Below, in pieces: positions 42,198 to 52,027 of a stretch of 64,000 nt of DNA. The position numbers and the translations under genes were made by a program. The notes beneath the pieces were generated by a model. The model had not been told where the DNA came from. It searched no databases and was given only the letters and a program-made list of their open reading frames with translations. Within the stretch, counting starts at the first letter, position 1. The number at the start of each line of letters is the position of its first letter. Origin of the DNA: Mesorhizobium sp. M00.F.Ca.ET.216.01.1.1 (lineage in GTDB: Bacteria > Pseudomonadota > Alphaproteobacteria > Rhizobiales > Rhizobiaceae); the NCBI RefSeq assembly GCF_004010325.2, contig NZ_SADR02000013.1:144410-208409 (forward strand), written 5' to 3'.

Positions 42198-42482
42198 TCA
42201 CTCAGCCTTCGTGACAACAATAGCTGCTTGATCCGGGATCAGAACGACGTGGTAGGTCACGACATCGCAACTGAGCAAATAGACCGGCATGTTGGGAGCG
42301 GACTCGGCAGCGATGCGCTTCGCAGAGCTTGGTTTGTTGCAGGCGAAGCCCTGGCTTCGGACCTTGGCCGCAACGATAGTCGCAGCACCGCGCTGTTCCT
42401 GCGCTGCAGCGGGAACAGCGAGATAGGCCGACGCGAGAACGCCGGTGGCGATGACCGAGAGCCAAAACCACTCTGCTTTCAT
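42198..42482 (-). CDS. Small secreted hypothetical protein
   Basis: 94 residues. Clear signal peptide (FWLSVIATGVLASAYLAVPAAAQ) leaving a mature protein of about 66 residues with two Cys (in GFACNKPS and LLSCDVV) that could form a disulfide. AAGGAG lies 6 nt before ATG 42482, so translation is likely. I do not recognise a family. It lies between the LysR fragment and the enolase-superfamily operon. Confidence 0.65.
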   Translation of the reverse strand: MKAEWFWLSVIATGVLASAYLAVPAAAQEQRGAATIVAAKVRSQGFACNKPSSAKRIAAESAPNMPVYLLSCDVVTYHVVLIPDQAAIVVTKAE

Positions 42483-42718
42483 TTCAAGCTCCTTGCTATC
42501 TGTCGGAACATTCAGCCGAACTGCGCCTCATGGTAGGTAACCTGACCTGACTGCTGCCAAGCTGGACATTTTTTACTTACCTGCCGCGATTTGTATCATC
42601 TTTCAGCACGGGCACTAGGCAACGCTGCGCATGATATCCATGCTTGTACGGAATGACCGCTGCCGGCGACGGGGCGTGAAGCGGTCCGCGTGGTGCAGGG
42701 TGGCAAAAGAAGGATGGC
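42483..42718. other. Non-coding gap downstream of the dehydratase operon
   Basis: 236 bp between the small secreted gene's start and the end of the enolase-superfamily operon. It should hold the promoter of the small gene; no convincing terminator was found. Confidence 0.4.
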
Positions 42719-43915
42719 TCAGTCGAAGAAGCCCGCATCCTCCTCCCTGAGATACTTCCTGGCTGCTTCGGCGTCGATATCGAGGCCCAGCCCCGGCGCT
42801 TCCAGCAGGTCCACCATGCTGTCCTTCACGATCTGAGACGGCAGGCCGATTACGAGGTCCTCCCACCAGGGGTCGGAGGCGCTCGGGTATTCGAAGGCTA
42901 TGTAGTTGGCGGGCAAGGTGGCGCAGACATTGATCAACGCGCCGAGGCCGAGCAGGCCGTTCGCCGTGCCGTGCGGCGCCATCAGGATCGAGTGCATATG
43001 GGCGTGCTCGGCTACCCATTTTAGCTCGGCGATGCCACCAATATCGGCCGGGTCCGGACCGATGATACGGACCGCCTGCGTTTCGATCAGCTCCTTGAAA
43101 TTATGGCGCAGGTAGATTTGCTCGCCCGTGTGGATGGGGGTGGAGGTGGACGTCGTGAGCTCGCGGTAAGCCTGTGGATTGACCCATGGCACATAGTCGC
43201 CGGTCAGCATGTCCTCCAGCCACATGAGATTGTACTTTTCCACCGCCCGCGCGAAACGGATGGCATCGGGCAACATCCAGCCGGGGCCGCAATCGAGCGC
43301 GAGGCTCACTTTGTCGCCGAGCACCTCCTTCATGGCGATGACGCACTCGACCATGTGCGCCATTCCGCGCTCGCTGATCATGCCCTGGTCCAAGGCGCCA
43401 TGGTAGTCGCTGGGCTGGGCGATGCCGTAGTGGAAGCCGGGCACGCTTGTCTTCATGTTGGAGTGGAAGCTGATGCCCTGCTTGACCATGAAGAAGTTTT
43501 CCGGCCGCTCCCTCATCCATTTGACGTCGGCCGCATAGTCCTCGGGCTTGTCGCCGGTTCTCTTCTTGCGAATGGAACCGTTGTAGACCCGCACCTTGTC
43601 GCGCACCTTGCCGCCGAGCAGCTTGTAGACCGGAACGTCCGCAGCTTTGCCGGCGATATCCCACAAGGCGTGCTCGATGGCGCTGACGGCGGCGCCATAG
43701 GGCTTGAACGAACCCCGCTGCCGGATCTTGATCATCACGCGCTCGACGTCAGTCGGGTCCTCGCCGATCAGCGCCTCGCGAAAATGCAGGACCCAGGGCT
43801 TGAGGTAGGGCTTGGTGTACTCGACCTCGCCCAGGCCATAGAGGCCCTCGTCGGTAACGATGCGGACGATGGGATGTTTGCCGATGACGGCACAGCGGAG
43901 GTCGGTGATCTTCAT
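42719..43915 (-). CDS. Enolase-superfamily protein (mandelate racemase/dehydratase type) 1
   Basis: 398 residues with the capping domain (MKITDLRCAVIGKHPIVRIVTDEGLYGLGEVEY, GAAVSAIEHALWDIAGKAADVPVYKLLGG) and the TIM barrel. Metal-ligand positions are readable as D in LALDCGPG, E in MWLEDM and E in HTGEQIYL, with a His in APHGTANG. Such enzymes abstract the alpha-proton of a sugar acid and dehydrate it. Third of three enolase-superfamily genes behind gntR; the gap to its upstream partner is 17 bp. Confidence 0.88.
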   Translation of the reverse strand: MKITDLRCAVIGKHPIVRIVTDEGLYGLGEVEYTKPYLKPWVLHFREALIGEDPTDVERVMIKIRQRGSFKPYGAAVSAIEHALWDIAGKAADVPVYKLLGGKVRDKVRVYNGSIRKKRTGDKPEDYAADVKWMRERPENFFMVKQGISFHSNMKTSVPGFHYGIAQPSDYHGALDQGMISERGMAHMVECVIAMKEVLGDKVSLALDCGPGWMLPDAIRFARAVEKYNLMWLEDMLTGDYVPWVNPQAYRELTTSTSTPIHTGEQIYLRHNFKELIETQAVRIIGPDPADIGGIAELKWVAEHAHMHSILMAPHGTANGLLGLGALINVCATLPANYIAFEYPSASDPWWEDLVIGLPSQIVKDSMVDLLEAPGLGLDIDAEAARKYLREEDAGFFD

Positions 43916-43932
43916 CTTCGGTTCTTTTCGCC

Positions 43933-45294
43933 TCAGCTCCAGGTGCGATCCCAGGAATACTCGTTGTCCCAGTCATCCGTGGGCTGCCAGATGCCCGTGA
44001 CACCCGGCTGCAGATGCTGCGAGATCACCTCGTCGACGACGTCGTCAATCCCCAGGCCCGGCTTGTCCGGAACAGTGATAAAGCCGTCCTTCACGAGTGG
44101 CTTGGGAACGCCGGTGACGATATCGTCCCACCATTCGACATCGGCAGAGTGGTATTCGAGCGCCATGAAGTTTTCGGTCGCGGTCGCGACATGTGCCGCG
44201 GCCATTGCGGCGATTGGACTTTCGGCCATATGGATGGCCATAGCGACGCCGTGGTCCTGCGCCATGTCGCCGATCTTCTTGGTCTCGAGAATTCCCCCGC
44301 TGGTGAGCAGGTCTGGGTGAATAACGGAGAGGCCGCCGCTCTTGAGCAAAGGCTCGAAGCCCTCCTTAAGGTAAATGTCCTCGCCGGTGCAGATCGGTAC
44401 TGTGGTGGCGCCCTGCAGTTGGCGGTACTGCTCGGTGTACTGCCATGGGATCACATCCTCGAGCCAGGCCGGCACGTATTTTTCAATCCGCCTGGCGAGG
44501 CGAATACCGTTCTGCAGTGAGATGTGGCCGACGTGGTCAATGGCGAGCGGAATATCCATACCGATAACGTCGCGAACCTCGGCAATGTACTGCTCAAGCA
44601 GGTCGAGGCCCTTGTCGGAAAAGTGGAGGCCAGTAAACGGGTGGGCGACGTTATGCAAATCGTAGGCGGCGTTGCGGACGCGTCGCTCTTCAAGGGTCTT
44701 GACCGGGCCGCGGCCGGGGTGGACGCGGTACCCTTCAAGTGAGCCGGCAGGGGACACGACCGCACCGGGTTCATCCGCGATCTGCATCAGCCCCAGATCC
44801 ATCTTGAGGAACGTGAAGCCGAGCGCCATGCGCTGCTTGAGGCGCTTGCCGGTCTCGGTGCCGCTCGGCACGGTAGCATCGGTATCGCAATAGAGGCGCA
44901 CCTTCTCCCGAAACCGGCCGCCGAGCATCTGGTAGATGGGCACGCCATAGGCCTTGCCGGCGAGATCCCACAACGCGATTTCGACCGCCGAGACGCCGCC
45001 GCCTTGCCGGCCGTGCCCGCCGAACTGCTTGATCCGGCGAAACAGGCGGTCGATGTTGCAAGGGTTCTCGCCAAGCAGCCGGCTCTTCAGCATCAGCGCG
45101 TAGGTGGCGCTGGCGCCGTCGCGCACCTCGCCGAGCCCGACGATGCCCTGGTTGGTGTAAATCTTGAGCAGCGCTGAGGTGAACGGCGCGCCGACGATTT
45201 CGGCTACCCGCATGTCGGTGATGCGAAGCTGGGATGGCTTAGAGTTCGCGTTCACCCGATTGAGCGCCTCGTCGGCGCCACCCGTCTTTGCCAT
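43933..45294 (-). CDS. Enolase-superfamily protein 2
   Basis: 453 residues; about 20 extra at the N-terminus before QLRITDMRVAEIVG. Capping-domain block GGGVSAVEIALWDLAGKAYGVPIYQMLGGRF; barrel residues K-x-D in FTFLKMDLG, D in AIDHVGH, E in WLEDVIPW, E in CTGEDIYL and His in AIHMAES. GAGG precedes ATG 45294. Probably a sugar-acid dehydratase of different specificity from its neighbours. Confidence 0.88.
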   Translation of the reverse strand: MAKTGGADEALNRVNANSKPSQLRITDMRVAEIVGAPFTSALLKIYTNQGIVGLGEVRDGASATYALMLKSRLLGENPCNIDRLFRRIKQFGGHGRQGGGVSAVEIALWDLAGKAYGVPIYQMLGGRFREKVRLYCDTDATVPSGTETGKRLKQRMALGFTFLKMDLGLMQIADEPGAVVSPAGSLEGYRVHPGRGPVKTLEERRVRNAAYDLHNVAHPFTGLHFSDKGLDLLEQYIAEVRDVIGMDIPLAIDHVGHISLQNGIRLARRIEKYVPAWLEDVIPWQYTEQYRQLQGATTVPICTGEDIYLKEGFEPLLKSGGLSVIHPDLLTSGGILETKKIGDMAQDHGVAMAIHMAESPIAAMAAAHVATATENFMALEYHSADVEWWDDIVTGVPKPLVKDGFITVPDKPGLGIDDVVDEVISQHLQPGVTGIWQPTDDWDNEYSWDRTWS

Positions 45295-45357
45295 GACTTA
45301 TCCTCGTTCTGGTGGGTGGGGCTTGTCGCCGGCACGCTGGGCCGGCATAGAGCGTTG

Positions 45358-46524
45358 CTAGCCCAGCTCAATCTCGTGGGCCTGCAGGTAGTCGCGGTCC
45401 ATCTCAATACCGAGACCAGGCTTCGACGTCAGCTTGAGGCTGCCGTTCGAATTGTCGAGTGGTCTGTCGATGAGGTGATCGTATTTGCCCAGGTTCCACT
45501 CCGACGTTTCGAGCTTGTAGAAGTTTGGAACGGTCATCATCACCTGCGCTCCCGCAACCACGTTGATCGGTCCGGCGGCGTCATGTGGCGAGACCGGGAC
45601 GTAGTAGGCTTCGCATAGGGCAGAAATCTTCTTGAGTTCGGTAATGCCGCCGGTCCAGGTGACGTCCGGCATGATGTAGTCAGCGAGCCTGTTCTCGAGC
45701 ACCGGCACGAAATCCCACTTCGTGTGGCCGCGCTCGCCCCACGAGATAGAGGCACTGACCTTCTCACGCACCTGCTTGAGGGCGTTAAGGCTCTCGGGCG
45801 GGCAAGGCTCCTCAAACCAGTCGATCTGGCCGGCTTCCTCAAGGCTCCGACAGAGGCGAATGGCGGTGGGAACGTCAAAGCGGCCATGCGCATCGATGAG
45901 AATGTCGACATCGGGCCCCGCCGTTTCGCGGATCAGAGCCGTGAGTTCGGCGGCTTCGCGCTCGTCCTTGCGGGTCATGCCGCCATCGAGGTAGCCGTCC
46001 CGCTGTTCGCGGGGCAGGCCATCGGCGCTGCGGCCCTGGTGGGGGTAAGGATCGAACTTGAGCGCGGTGTGTCCGGACTCGACAATGTCTAGAATTTCGC
46101 GGACCACAGCCTCCTTGCTGGTGAATTTGGCCTGGTTGGGATGGGTGTAGAGCGCGATTTCATCGCGTACTGGTCCGCCGAGCAGCTCGTAAATCGGCTT
46201 GCCGAGGACTTTGCCCCGGATGTCCCAGAGGGCTATATCGATGGCGCTCACGCATTCGACGGCGGCGCCGCGGCTGCCCATGTAGGTGAAGCTGCGGAAA
46301 ATCTTGTGCCAGAGATGCTCGATACGCGCTGGATCCTCGCCTGTCACGGCGACGCCGATCTGCCGCAGGATCGTGCAGAGAGCGCGGTTGGCGAGCCTTG
46401 TAGTGGTGGTGATCTCTCCCCAGCCACTCACCCCCTCGTCGGTCGTCACTTCGACGAACAGGAACTCTCCCCAATAAGAAGCATCGGACTTGATCAGCCA
46501 CGGCCGAATGCTCGTGATTTTCAT
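45358..46524 (-). CDS. Enolase-superfamily protein 3, galactonate-dehydratase-like
   Basis: 388 residues. The catalytic set is of the mandelate-racemase subgroup with a D-x-H: K-F-D in TALKFDPYP, D-A-H in ILIDAHGRF, E in WFEEPCPPE, E in WGERGH, and PHDAAGPIN with the His of the His-Asp dyad. This is the arrangement of DgoD-type acid-sugar dehydratases. First structural gene after gntR on the same strand, 58 bp downstream. Confidence 0.88.
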   Translation of the reverse strand: MKITSIRPWLIKSDASYWGEFLFVEVTTDEGVSGWGEITTTTRLANRALCTILRQIGVAVTGEDPARIEHLWHKIFRSFTYMGSRGAAVECVSAIDIALWDIRGKVLGKPIYELLGGPVRDEIALYTHPNQAKFTSKEAVVREILDIVESGHTALKFDPYPHQGRSADGLPREQRDGYLDGGMTRKDEREAAELTALIRETAGPDVDILIDAHGRFDVPTAIRLCRSLEEAGQIDWFEEPCPPESLNALKQVREKVSASISWGERGHTKWDFVPVLENRLADYIMPDVTWTGGITELKKISALCEAYYVPVSPHDAAGPINVVAGAQVMMTVPNFYKLETSEWNLGKYDHLIDRPLDNSNGSLKLTSKPGLGIEMDRDYLQAHEIELG

Positions 46525-46582
46525 ATCAATTGCCTTTATCTGAAATGGTCAGGCTAACGATGTTCTAGACTGGACCCCCGTC

Positions 46583-47293
46583 CTATCCGGCCCGAGCGGC
46601 GTTGCGCGCACGCATCTGTTCGAGAATATGCCGGCCGGAACCCTCGACATGGCGGGAAACGAGTTCGGCCGCCTTGTCGGCTTCTCCCGCCTTTACGTGC
46701 GCGATGAGTTCGCGGTGCTCGCGCATGATGGCGGCACGCCGAGCGAGCGTGAAATTGAAACGCCGGCTCACGGCTCGCAGCACTTCGCGATGCTTCCACC
46801 AAAGCTCGGCGGCATGGCGGTTATAGTGCCGCTGGTACATCACGGTGTGGAAGGCGGTATCCAGCTCACTGTGCCTGAACGTGTCGGCGAAGTTGTTCTC
46901 TTCAATCAGGGCCTGGAGACGTTCGAGTTCGGCGATATCCTCGCCGGTAGCCATATTCACAAACCATCGCGTCAGGGCTGGTTCGATCAGAACACCGATC
47001 TCGTAGATATCCCGGACAAAATCCTGATCTATGGGTCGGACGCGCGCCCCGCGGTTGGCGACAAAGGTGACAAAGCCCTCCCCACGCAACAGCTGCAGCG
47101 CCTCGCGCACGGGATTGGTCGAGGTGCCGTGACGCCGGGCGAGATCGGTGACCACGAGCCGTTCGTTGGCGGCGAGCCGTCCCTCAATGATGTCTTCCCT
47201 GATCCGTTCGTAAAGCGAGGCGCCCTCGCTCGAGGCCCCGATGGGATCAATCCCCACAGGTGGCATGGCTTTGAAATCGCTTATTTCGGCCAA
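46583..47293 (-). CDS. GntR-family regulator (FCD domain)
   Basis: 236 residues. Winged helix LYERIREDIIEGRLAANERLVVTDLARRHGTSTNPVREALQLLRGEGFV followed by a helical FCD domain (FRHSELDTAFHTVMYQRHYN with metal-site His). A TTG at 47293 is chosen since GGGGAG lies 6 nt upstream; ATG 47266 lacks an RBS, and the frame to 47422 crosses promoter sequence. It is divergent from the ABC operon and leads the three dehydratase genes, so it is the expected local regulator sensing a sugar acid. Confidence 0.88.
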   Translation of the reverse strand: MAEISDFKAMPPVGIDPIGASSEGASLYERIREDIIEGRLAANERLVVTDLARRHGTSTNPVREALQLLRGEGFVTFVANRGARVRPIDQDFVRDIYEIGVLIEPALTRWFVNMATGEDIAELERLQALIEENNFADTFRHSELDTAFHTVMYQRHYNRHAAELWWKHREVLRAVSRRFNFTLARRAAIMREHRELIAHVKAGEADKAAELVSRHVEGSGRHILEQMRARNAARAG

Positions 47294-47484
47294 GGCCGGC
47301 TCCCCAAGATTAATACATGCTTTGCCCGATATCACACACGGCTTTCGCAAACAATGTACGATCCAGCGCGTTGACAGGTAATCCACGATCTGAAAACGTA
47401 TCAAGTGATCGGGAGGATACACTGAACTGAAAGAAGCATCCTTGCGATCGCAGGGCGGGCATGGGAGAACCAGGGAGGATACCT

Positions 47485-48963
47485 ATGACGAGGATTAAGC
47501 TCGGCAGTGCGGTCCTGCGCGGCACTGTCGTCGGTGTTCTGATGGCATCGCTGATGTCCACGTCGGCGCTGGGTGCGCCGCCGGTCGACCTGAGCAAGTG
47601 GTCGCCGGAATATGTGCGCTCCATCGCGGGAACACAGGATTTTGACACGGCGGGCGATTGCGCCAAGGTCACCCCGCTCGACTACAAGGGGCGTCTGACT
47701 TTCTGGTATCAGGGCGTGTTCGAGGGCGACCCCGACCTTCTGCGCCAGTACTACAAGGATTTCTTCGAGACCTTTCGCAAGACCTATCCGAACATCCAGC
47801 TCGAGGAACAAGCCCTCACCTATAACGACCTTCTTGACAAGTTCCGCACGGCGCTCTTGGGCAATGCGGCGCCGATGGCGGTCCGCCTGCAAATCCTGGG
47901 CGGTACCGAGTTCGCCTCAAAGGGCTATCTGCAGCCGCTCAAGCCCGAGGATGTGGGGTATTCGACCGAGGATTTCTGGCCCGGCGCCATGAAGGCCGTA
48001 ACCTGGGAGGGAGTGACCTACGGTATTCCGACCAACAACGAGACGATGGCGTTCATCTGGAACGCCGACATCTTCAACCGTGCAGGCCTCGATCCCGACA
48101 AGGCTCCGGCAACTTGGGACGACGTCGTCAAGTATTCCAAGCAGATCCACGACAAGCTCGGCATTGCCGGCTACGGTCTCGTGGCTCGCAAGAATGCCGG
48201 CAATACGCCATACCGCTTCATGCCACAGCTGTGGGCCTATGGCGGCGGCGTCTTCGACGAAGCGACCGCCAACCCGACCTATAAGCAGGTCGAGCTCGAC
48301 AGCCCGCAGAGCAAGGCGGCGCTGCAAGCCTCGTACGACATGTATGTTCGCGACAAGTCGGTTCCGGTCTCGGCACTCACCAACCAACAGGCCGATAACC
48401 AGCCCCTGTTCGTCGCCGGCCAGCTCGGCATGATGATCTCGCACCCGTCCGACTACAACGTCATGCTCGACCTGCAGAAGAAGGCGACCGGCACCGACAA
48501 GGACAAGGCGCAGACGGTCATCGACAACATGCGCTACGGCCTGATTCCGACTGGCCCCGACGGCAAGCGCGCCGTCGTGTTCGGCGGCTCGAACATTCAC
48601 ATCCTGAAGCCCGAATATGTCGAGGGCGGCAAGGTAGACGAGCCGGCTGCAAAGGCTATCATCTGCATGTGGACGAGCCCTGAATGGTCGCTGAAGATGG
48701 CCTACGCCGGCTCGAACCCCGGCAACCTTAACGGCTTCAAGACCAAATGGATGAAGGAACGCCTGGACAACATCAAGTTCCTCGATGTCACGACCTCGAT
48801 GCTGCCATATGGCATCCCGTTCCCAGCGCTGCCGCAAGCCCCCGAGATCATGAACATCATCGTCCCGGACATGCTGCAGAATGCCCTGACCGGAGCGATG
48901 ACCGTCGACCAGGCAGCGGACGACGCGGCCCAGAAGGTAAAGGACCTGATGGGCGGACTCTAG
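47485..48963 (+). CDS. Sugar-type ABC solute-binding protein (family 1)
   Basis: 492 residues with a Sec signal (LGSAVLRGTVVGVLMASLMSTSALG). Family 1 blocks: GRLTFWYQGVFEGDPD, TYGIPTNNETMAFIWNADIFNRAGLDPDKAPATWDDV, and a C-terminal VDQAADDAAQKVKDLMGG. GGGAGGA stands 5-6 nt before ATG 47485. Opens the rightward half of the sugar-acid cassette. Confidence 0.92.
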   Translation: MTRIKLGSAVLRGTVVGVLMASLMSTSALGAPPVDLSKWSPEYVRSIAGTQDFDTAGDCAKVTPLDYKGRLTFWYQGVFEGDPDLLRQYYKDFFETFRKTYPNIQLEEQALTYNDLLDKFRTALLGNAAPMAVRLQILGGTEFASKGYLQPLKPEDVGYSTEDFWPGAMKAVTWEGVTYGIPTNNETMAFIWNADIFNRAGLDPDKAPATWDDVVKYSKQIHDKLGIAGYGLVARKNAGNTPYRFMPQLWAYGGGVFDEATANPTYKQVELDSPQSKAALQASYDMYVRDKSVPVSALTNQQADNQPLFVAGQLGMMISHPSDYNVMLDLQKKATGTDKDKAQTVIDNMRYGLIPTGPDGKRAVVFGGSNIHILKPEYVEGGKVDEPAAKAIICMWTSPEWSLKMAYAGSNPGNLNGFKTKWMKERLDNIKFLDVTTSMLPYGIPFPALPQAPEIMNIIVPDMLQNALTGAMTVDQAADDAAQKVKDLMGGL

Positions 48964-49040
48964 TCCAAGCCTGACCTACGATCTGACCGGCTGCGCCGAT
49001 GGCGCCGCCGGTTCGTTCCGACGAACAAGGGCACGCCACA

Positions 49041-50000
49041 GTGACGATCGTGACCGGCAAGGCCGAGGCTCGCCGAAGATTGCAACCCGGTAGATCCGGC
49101 ACGCTGCGGAAGATCTGGGAGCATCGCGCGGACTACGCGTACGTACTCCCAGCGATCGCCGTGATGCTCATGGTCATCGCCTATCCGATCTACTACACGA
49201 TCGAGCTGTCGTTCTTTAAGACGCCGCCTGGCCTGCAGCTCCGCGACAAGACCTTCATCGGCTTCGACAACTACACCGCCATCCTCACCAGTCAGGTGTT
49301 CTGGAAAGTCACCTGGAACACTCTGATCTGGACATTGGGGTCCACTTTCATCTCCTTTGTCCTGGGGTTTGCTACAGCGCTGGCGCTCCACCGCGACTTT
49401 ATCGGCCGTGGTGTCTTGCGCGCTATCCTGATCATTCCCTGGGTCATCAGCGCAGTCGCCGCCTCCTATATCTGGAAGTGGATCTACCATTCGGACTTCG
49501 GGATCATCGGCGCGGTGCTGGTCGGCCTCGGATTGGCCGACCGGCCGCCGAATTTCATCGACAACGTCAGCACGGTGCTCCCCTCCCTAATCGTCGTCAA
49601 TATCTGGCGCGAGTTTCCGTTTGCCATGATCATGATGATGGCCGGCCTGCAGACAGTCCCCGACCAGTTGCTGCGCGCCGCAAAAGTCGACGGGGCCAGT
49701 GCATGGCAGCGCTTCTGGCACGTCACCTTCCCGCATTTGCGCAATGTCTCGGTGGTGACGATGCTGCTGCTCGCAGTGGCCAACTTCAATTCCTTCATCA
49801 TCCCCTGGATCATGACCGGCGGCGGGCCGTCGAACGCATCGCATATCTGGATAACCCACATTTATGAGCTCGCCTTCGGCCGGCAGCGCTGGGGCGTGGC
49901 ATCGGCCTATTCGGTGCTCCTGTTCCTCATCCTGATGACGCTGGGCTACTTCTATGTTCGTGCACTAAGCGGCAACGAGCGGAATGAGGGGAGCGCATGA
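49041..50000 (+). CDS. ABC permease, MalF type
   Basis: 319 residues, six membrane segments, EAA loop QLLRAAKVDGASAWQRFWHVTFPHLRNV. The GTG at 49041 with AAGGG 9 nt upstream is preferred to the ATG at 48999, which has no RBS and adds unrelated residues. The stop overlaps the next start (ATGA). Confidence 0.88.
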   Translation: MTIVTGKAEARRRLQPGRSGTLRKIWEHRADYAYVLPAIAVMLMVIAYPIYYTIELSFFKTPPGLQLRDKTFIGFDNYTAILTSQVFWKVTWNTLIWTLGSTFISFVLGFATALALHRDFIGRGVLRAILIIPWVISAVAASYIWKWIYHSDFGIIGAVLVGLGLADRPPNFIDNVSTVLPSLIVVNIWREFPFAMIMMMAGLQTVPDQLLRAAKVDGASAWQRFWHVTFPHLRNVSVVTMLLLAVANFNSFIIPWIMTGGGPSNASHIWITHIYELAFGRQRWGVASAYSVLLFLILMTLGYFYVRALSGNERNEGSA

Positions 50001-50887
50001 GCACGATTGCCGAGACAGCCTCTCGAGGCCAGACCCGTCGCCGCATGCGCGTCGACGGATGGCGGTGGGCCGGGCGCATCTTCCTCGTGTTCATGCTGCT
50101 TTATACCGCGTTGCCGATGATCTGGATGCTGATCACCTCGATCAAGTCCGGGTTCGCGGCGACGCAATTCCCGCCGCAATGGTGGCCGGACGAGCCTACC
50201 CTCGCCAGCTACCAGAAGCTGCTCGATCCGCAGAACAGCGTCGGCCAGGACTTCCTCCGCTTCTTCTGGAACAGCCTTTTCGTGTCGACCGTCACGACAA
50301 TCCTTTCCGTGATCGTGGCTGTCCCTGCGGCCTACGCGTTTTCACGCTTCAGTTTCCCCGGCCGCAACTTCCTGTTCTTTGCCGTGCTGCTGCGCAACAT
50401 GTTCCCGGCGGTGATCTTTCTCGTGCCGCTCTTCATCCTGATGCGCGTGCTCGGGCTGATGAACACGCATGGCTCGCTGATTCTCACCTATCTCACCTTC
50501 GGCCTGCCGCTGGCGATCTGGCTGCTGAAGGGCTTTTACGACAACATCCCGGTGCAGCTCGAGCAGGCGGCGCGCATCGATGGCGCAACACGGTTCCAGG
50601 CCTTCATCATGATCGTGATGCCGCTCTCGACGCCGGGGATCATCGCTACCGCGATCTATTCCTTCATCGGCGCGTGGAACGAGTACATCTACGCCTACAC
50701 CTTCCTCTCCAAGAACGACCAGTTGACCCTGCCAGTCGGCATCCAGCGCTTCTTCTCGGAAAATACGACGGACTTTCCGGGCCTGATGGCGGCCAGCTTT
50801 ATGATGAGCGTTCCCGTCGTGGTGCTGTTCCTCATCCTGCAACGATACTTCGTACGCGCCCTTACAGAAGGCGCGGTCAAGCACTAG
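49997..50887 (+). CDS. ABC permease, MalG type
   Basis: 296 residues with a hydrophilic N-terminus, six membrane segments and EAA loop VQLEQAARIDGATRFQAFIMIVMPLSTPGI. ATG 49997 overlaps the preceding stop. Forms the import channel with the MalF-type partner. Confidence 0.92.
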   Translation: MSTIAETASRGQTRRRMRVDGWRWAGRIFLVFMLLYTALPMIWMLITSIKSGFAATQFPPQWWPDEPTLASYQKLLDPQNSVGQDFLRFFWNSLFVSTVTTILSVIVAVPAAYAFSRFSFPGRNFLFFAVLLRNMFPAVIFLVPLFILMRVLGLMNTHGSLILTYLTFGLPLAIWLLKGFYDNIPVQLEQAARIDGATRFQAFIMIVMPLSTPGIIATAIYSFIGAWNEYIYAYTFLSKNDQLTLPVGIQRFFSENTTDFPGLMAASFMMSVPVVVLFLILQRYFVRALTEGAVKH

Positions 50888-50897
50888 GGAGTTGCCG

Positions 50898-51995
50898 ATG
50901 GCCCACGTAGTCCTCAAAGATCTGGTCAAGACCTATGGCGGCTTCAAAGCTGTCAACGATGTTTCGCTGACAGTCAATGACGGCGAGTTCGTTGCGCTCG
51001 TCGGCCCTTCAGGCTGCGGCAAGACAACCACGCTCAATCTCGTCGCGGGGCTGGTCCCGATCACATCGGGCGACATCGTCATCGGGGACCGCGTGGTCAA
51101 CGACCTCGACCCCAAGGACCGGGACATCGCGATGGTGTTCCAGAACTACGCGCTCTATCCACAGAAGTCGGTCTACAAGAACCTGGCGTTCCCGTTGCAG
51201 ATGCGCAAACTCCCAAGGGACGAGATCGACAAGAAGGTCAAGGAAGCGGCGCGAGTGCTCGACATGACGCACTTGCTCGAGCGCAAGCCGCGCGAACTTT
51301 CGGGCGGGCAGCAGCAGCGTGTGGCCCTGGGCCGTGCCCTCGTCCGCGACCCCGCTGTGTTCCTGATGGATGAGCCGCTCTCTAACCTCGATGCCAAACT
51401 GCGCGTGCAGATGCGGTCCGAATTAAAGCGGTTCCATCAGGACCTGAAGGCGACGATCATCTATGTGACGCACGACCAGCTTGAAGCCGTGACTATGGCA
51501 GACAGGATGGCGGTCATGAACGGCGGCTACCTGCAGCAATATGATTCACCGGCGCAGGTTTTCGCGCATCCCGTGAACATGTTTGTCGCGAGCTTCATTG
51601 GCAGCCCGGCGATGAGCCTTATTCCACTAGAGGCATCTGCGGCAAACGGTGATACCGTTCTGACGAGCGCGGAAGGCTGGAGCCTCAAGCTGTCGCGACT
51701 CAACGCGCGCAAAGTCCAAAGAGCAACGACCAAGAAGGTCGTGCTTGGAGCGCGACACTCGACGATCAAGCTGCACAAGAGCGAGGTATCCAGTGCCATT
51801 CCGGCCAAGGCCTTTACGGTGGAACCAACCGGAGACGTCACCTTCGTGCAGGCGTTCCTCTCCGGCGCCATCGTCAATATCAGCGTGTCCCCCAACATCG
51901 CCGTCGCACCTGATGAACAGATCTGGCTCGAGTTCGACCAGGAGCGCATGCACCTGTTCGACGGCGAAACTGAAATGGCCCTCAAGGCCGACTGA
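50898..51995 (+). CDS. ABC ATPase (MalK/UgpC type)
   Basis: 365 residues. Walker A GPSGCGKTTTLNLVAGL, MVFQNYALYPQKSVYKNL, signature LSGGQQQRVALGRAL, Walker B VFLMDEPLSNLDAKLRVQ, YVTHDQLEAVT, then TOBE domains. GGGAG lies 6 nt before ATG 50898, favoured over the TTG at 50892. Confidence 0.94.
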   Translation: MAHVVLKDLVKTYGGFKAVNDVSLTVNDGEFVALVGPSGCGKTTTLNLVAGLVPITSGDIVIGDRVVNDLDPKDRDIAMVFQNYALYPQKSVYKNLAFPLQMRKLPRDEIDKKVKEAARVLDMTHLLERKPRELSGGQQQRVALGRALVRDPAVFLMDEPLSNLDAKLRVQMRSELKRFHQDLKATIIYVTHDQLEAVTMADRMAVMNGGYLQQYDSPAQVFAHPVNMFVASFIGSPAMSLIPLEASAANGDTVLTSAEGWSLKLSRLNARKVQRATTKKVVLGARHSTIKLHKSEVSSAIPAKAFTVEPTGDVTFVQAFLSGAIVNISVSPNIAVAPDEQIWLEFDQERMHLFDGETEMALKAD

Positions 51996-52027
51996 GCAGG
52001 GCGGATGCGTGTGGAACGTGGGCGTGG

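Noticed and set aside
47371..47399. TTGACA upstream of the sugar-acid binding-protein gene as promoter
   Set aside because: The -35 box is perfect but no -10 box stands at 16-18 bp (AAACGT); left uncalled.
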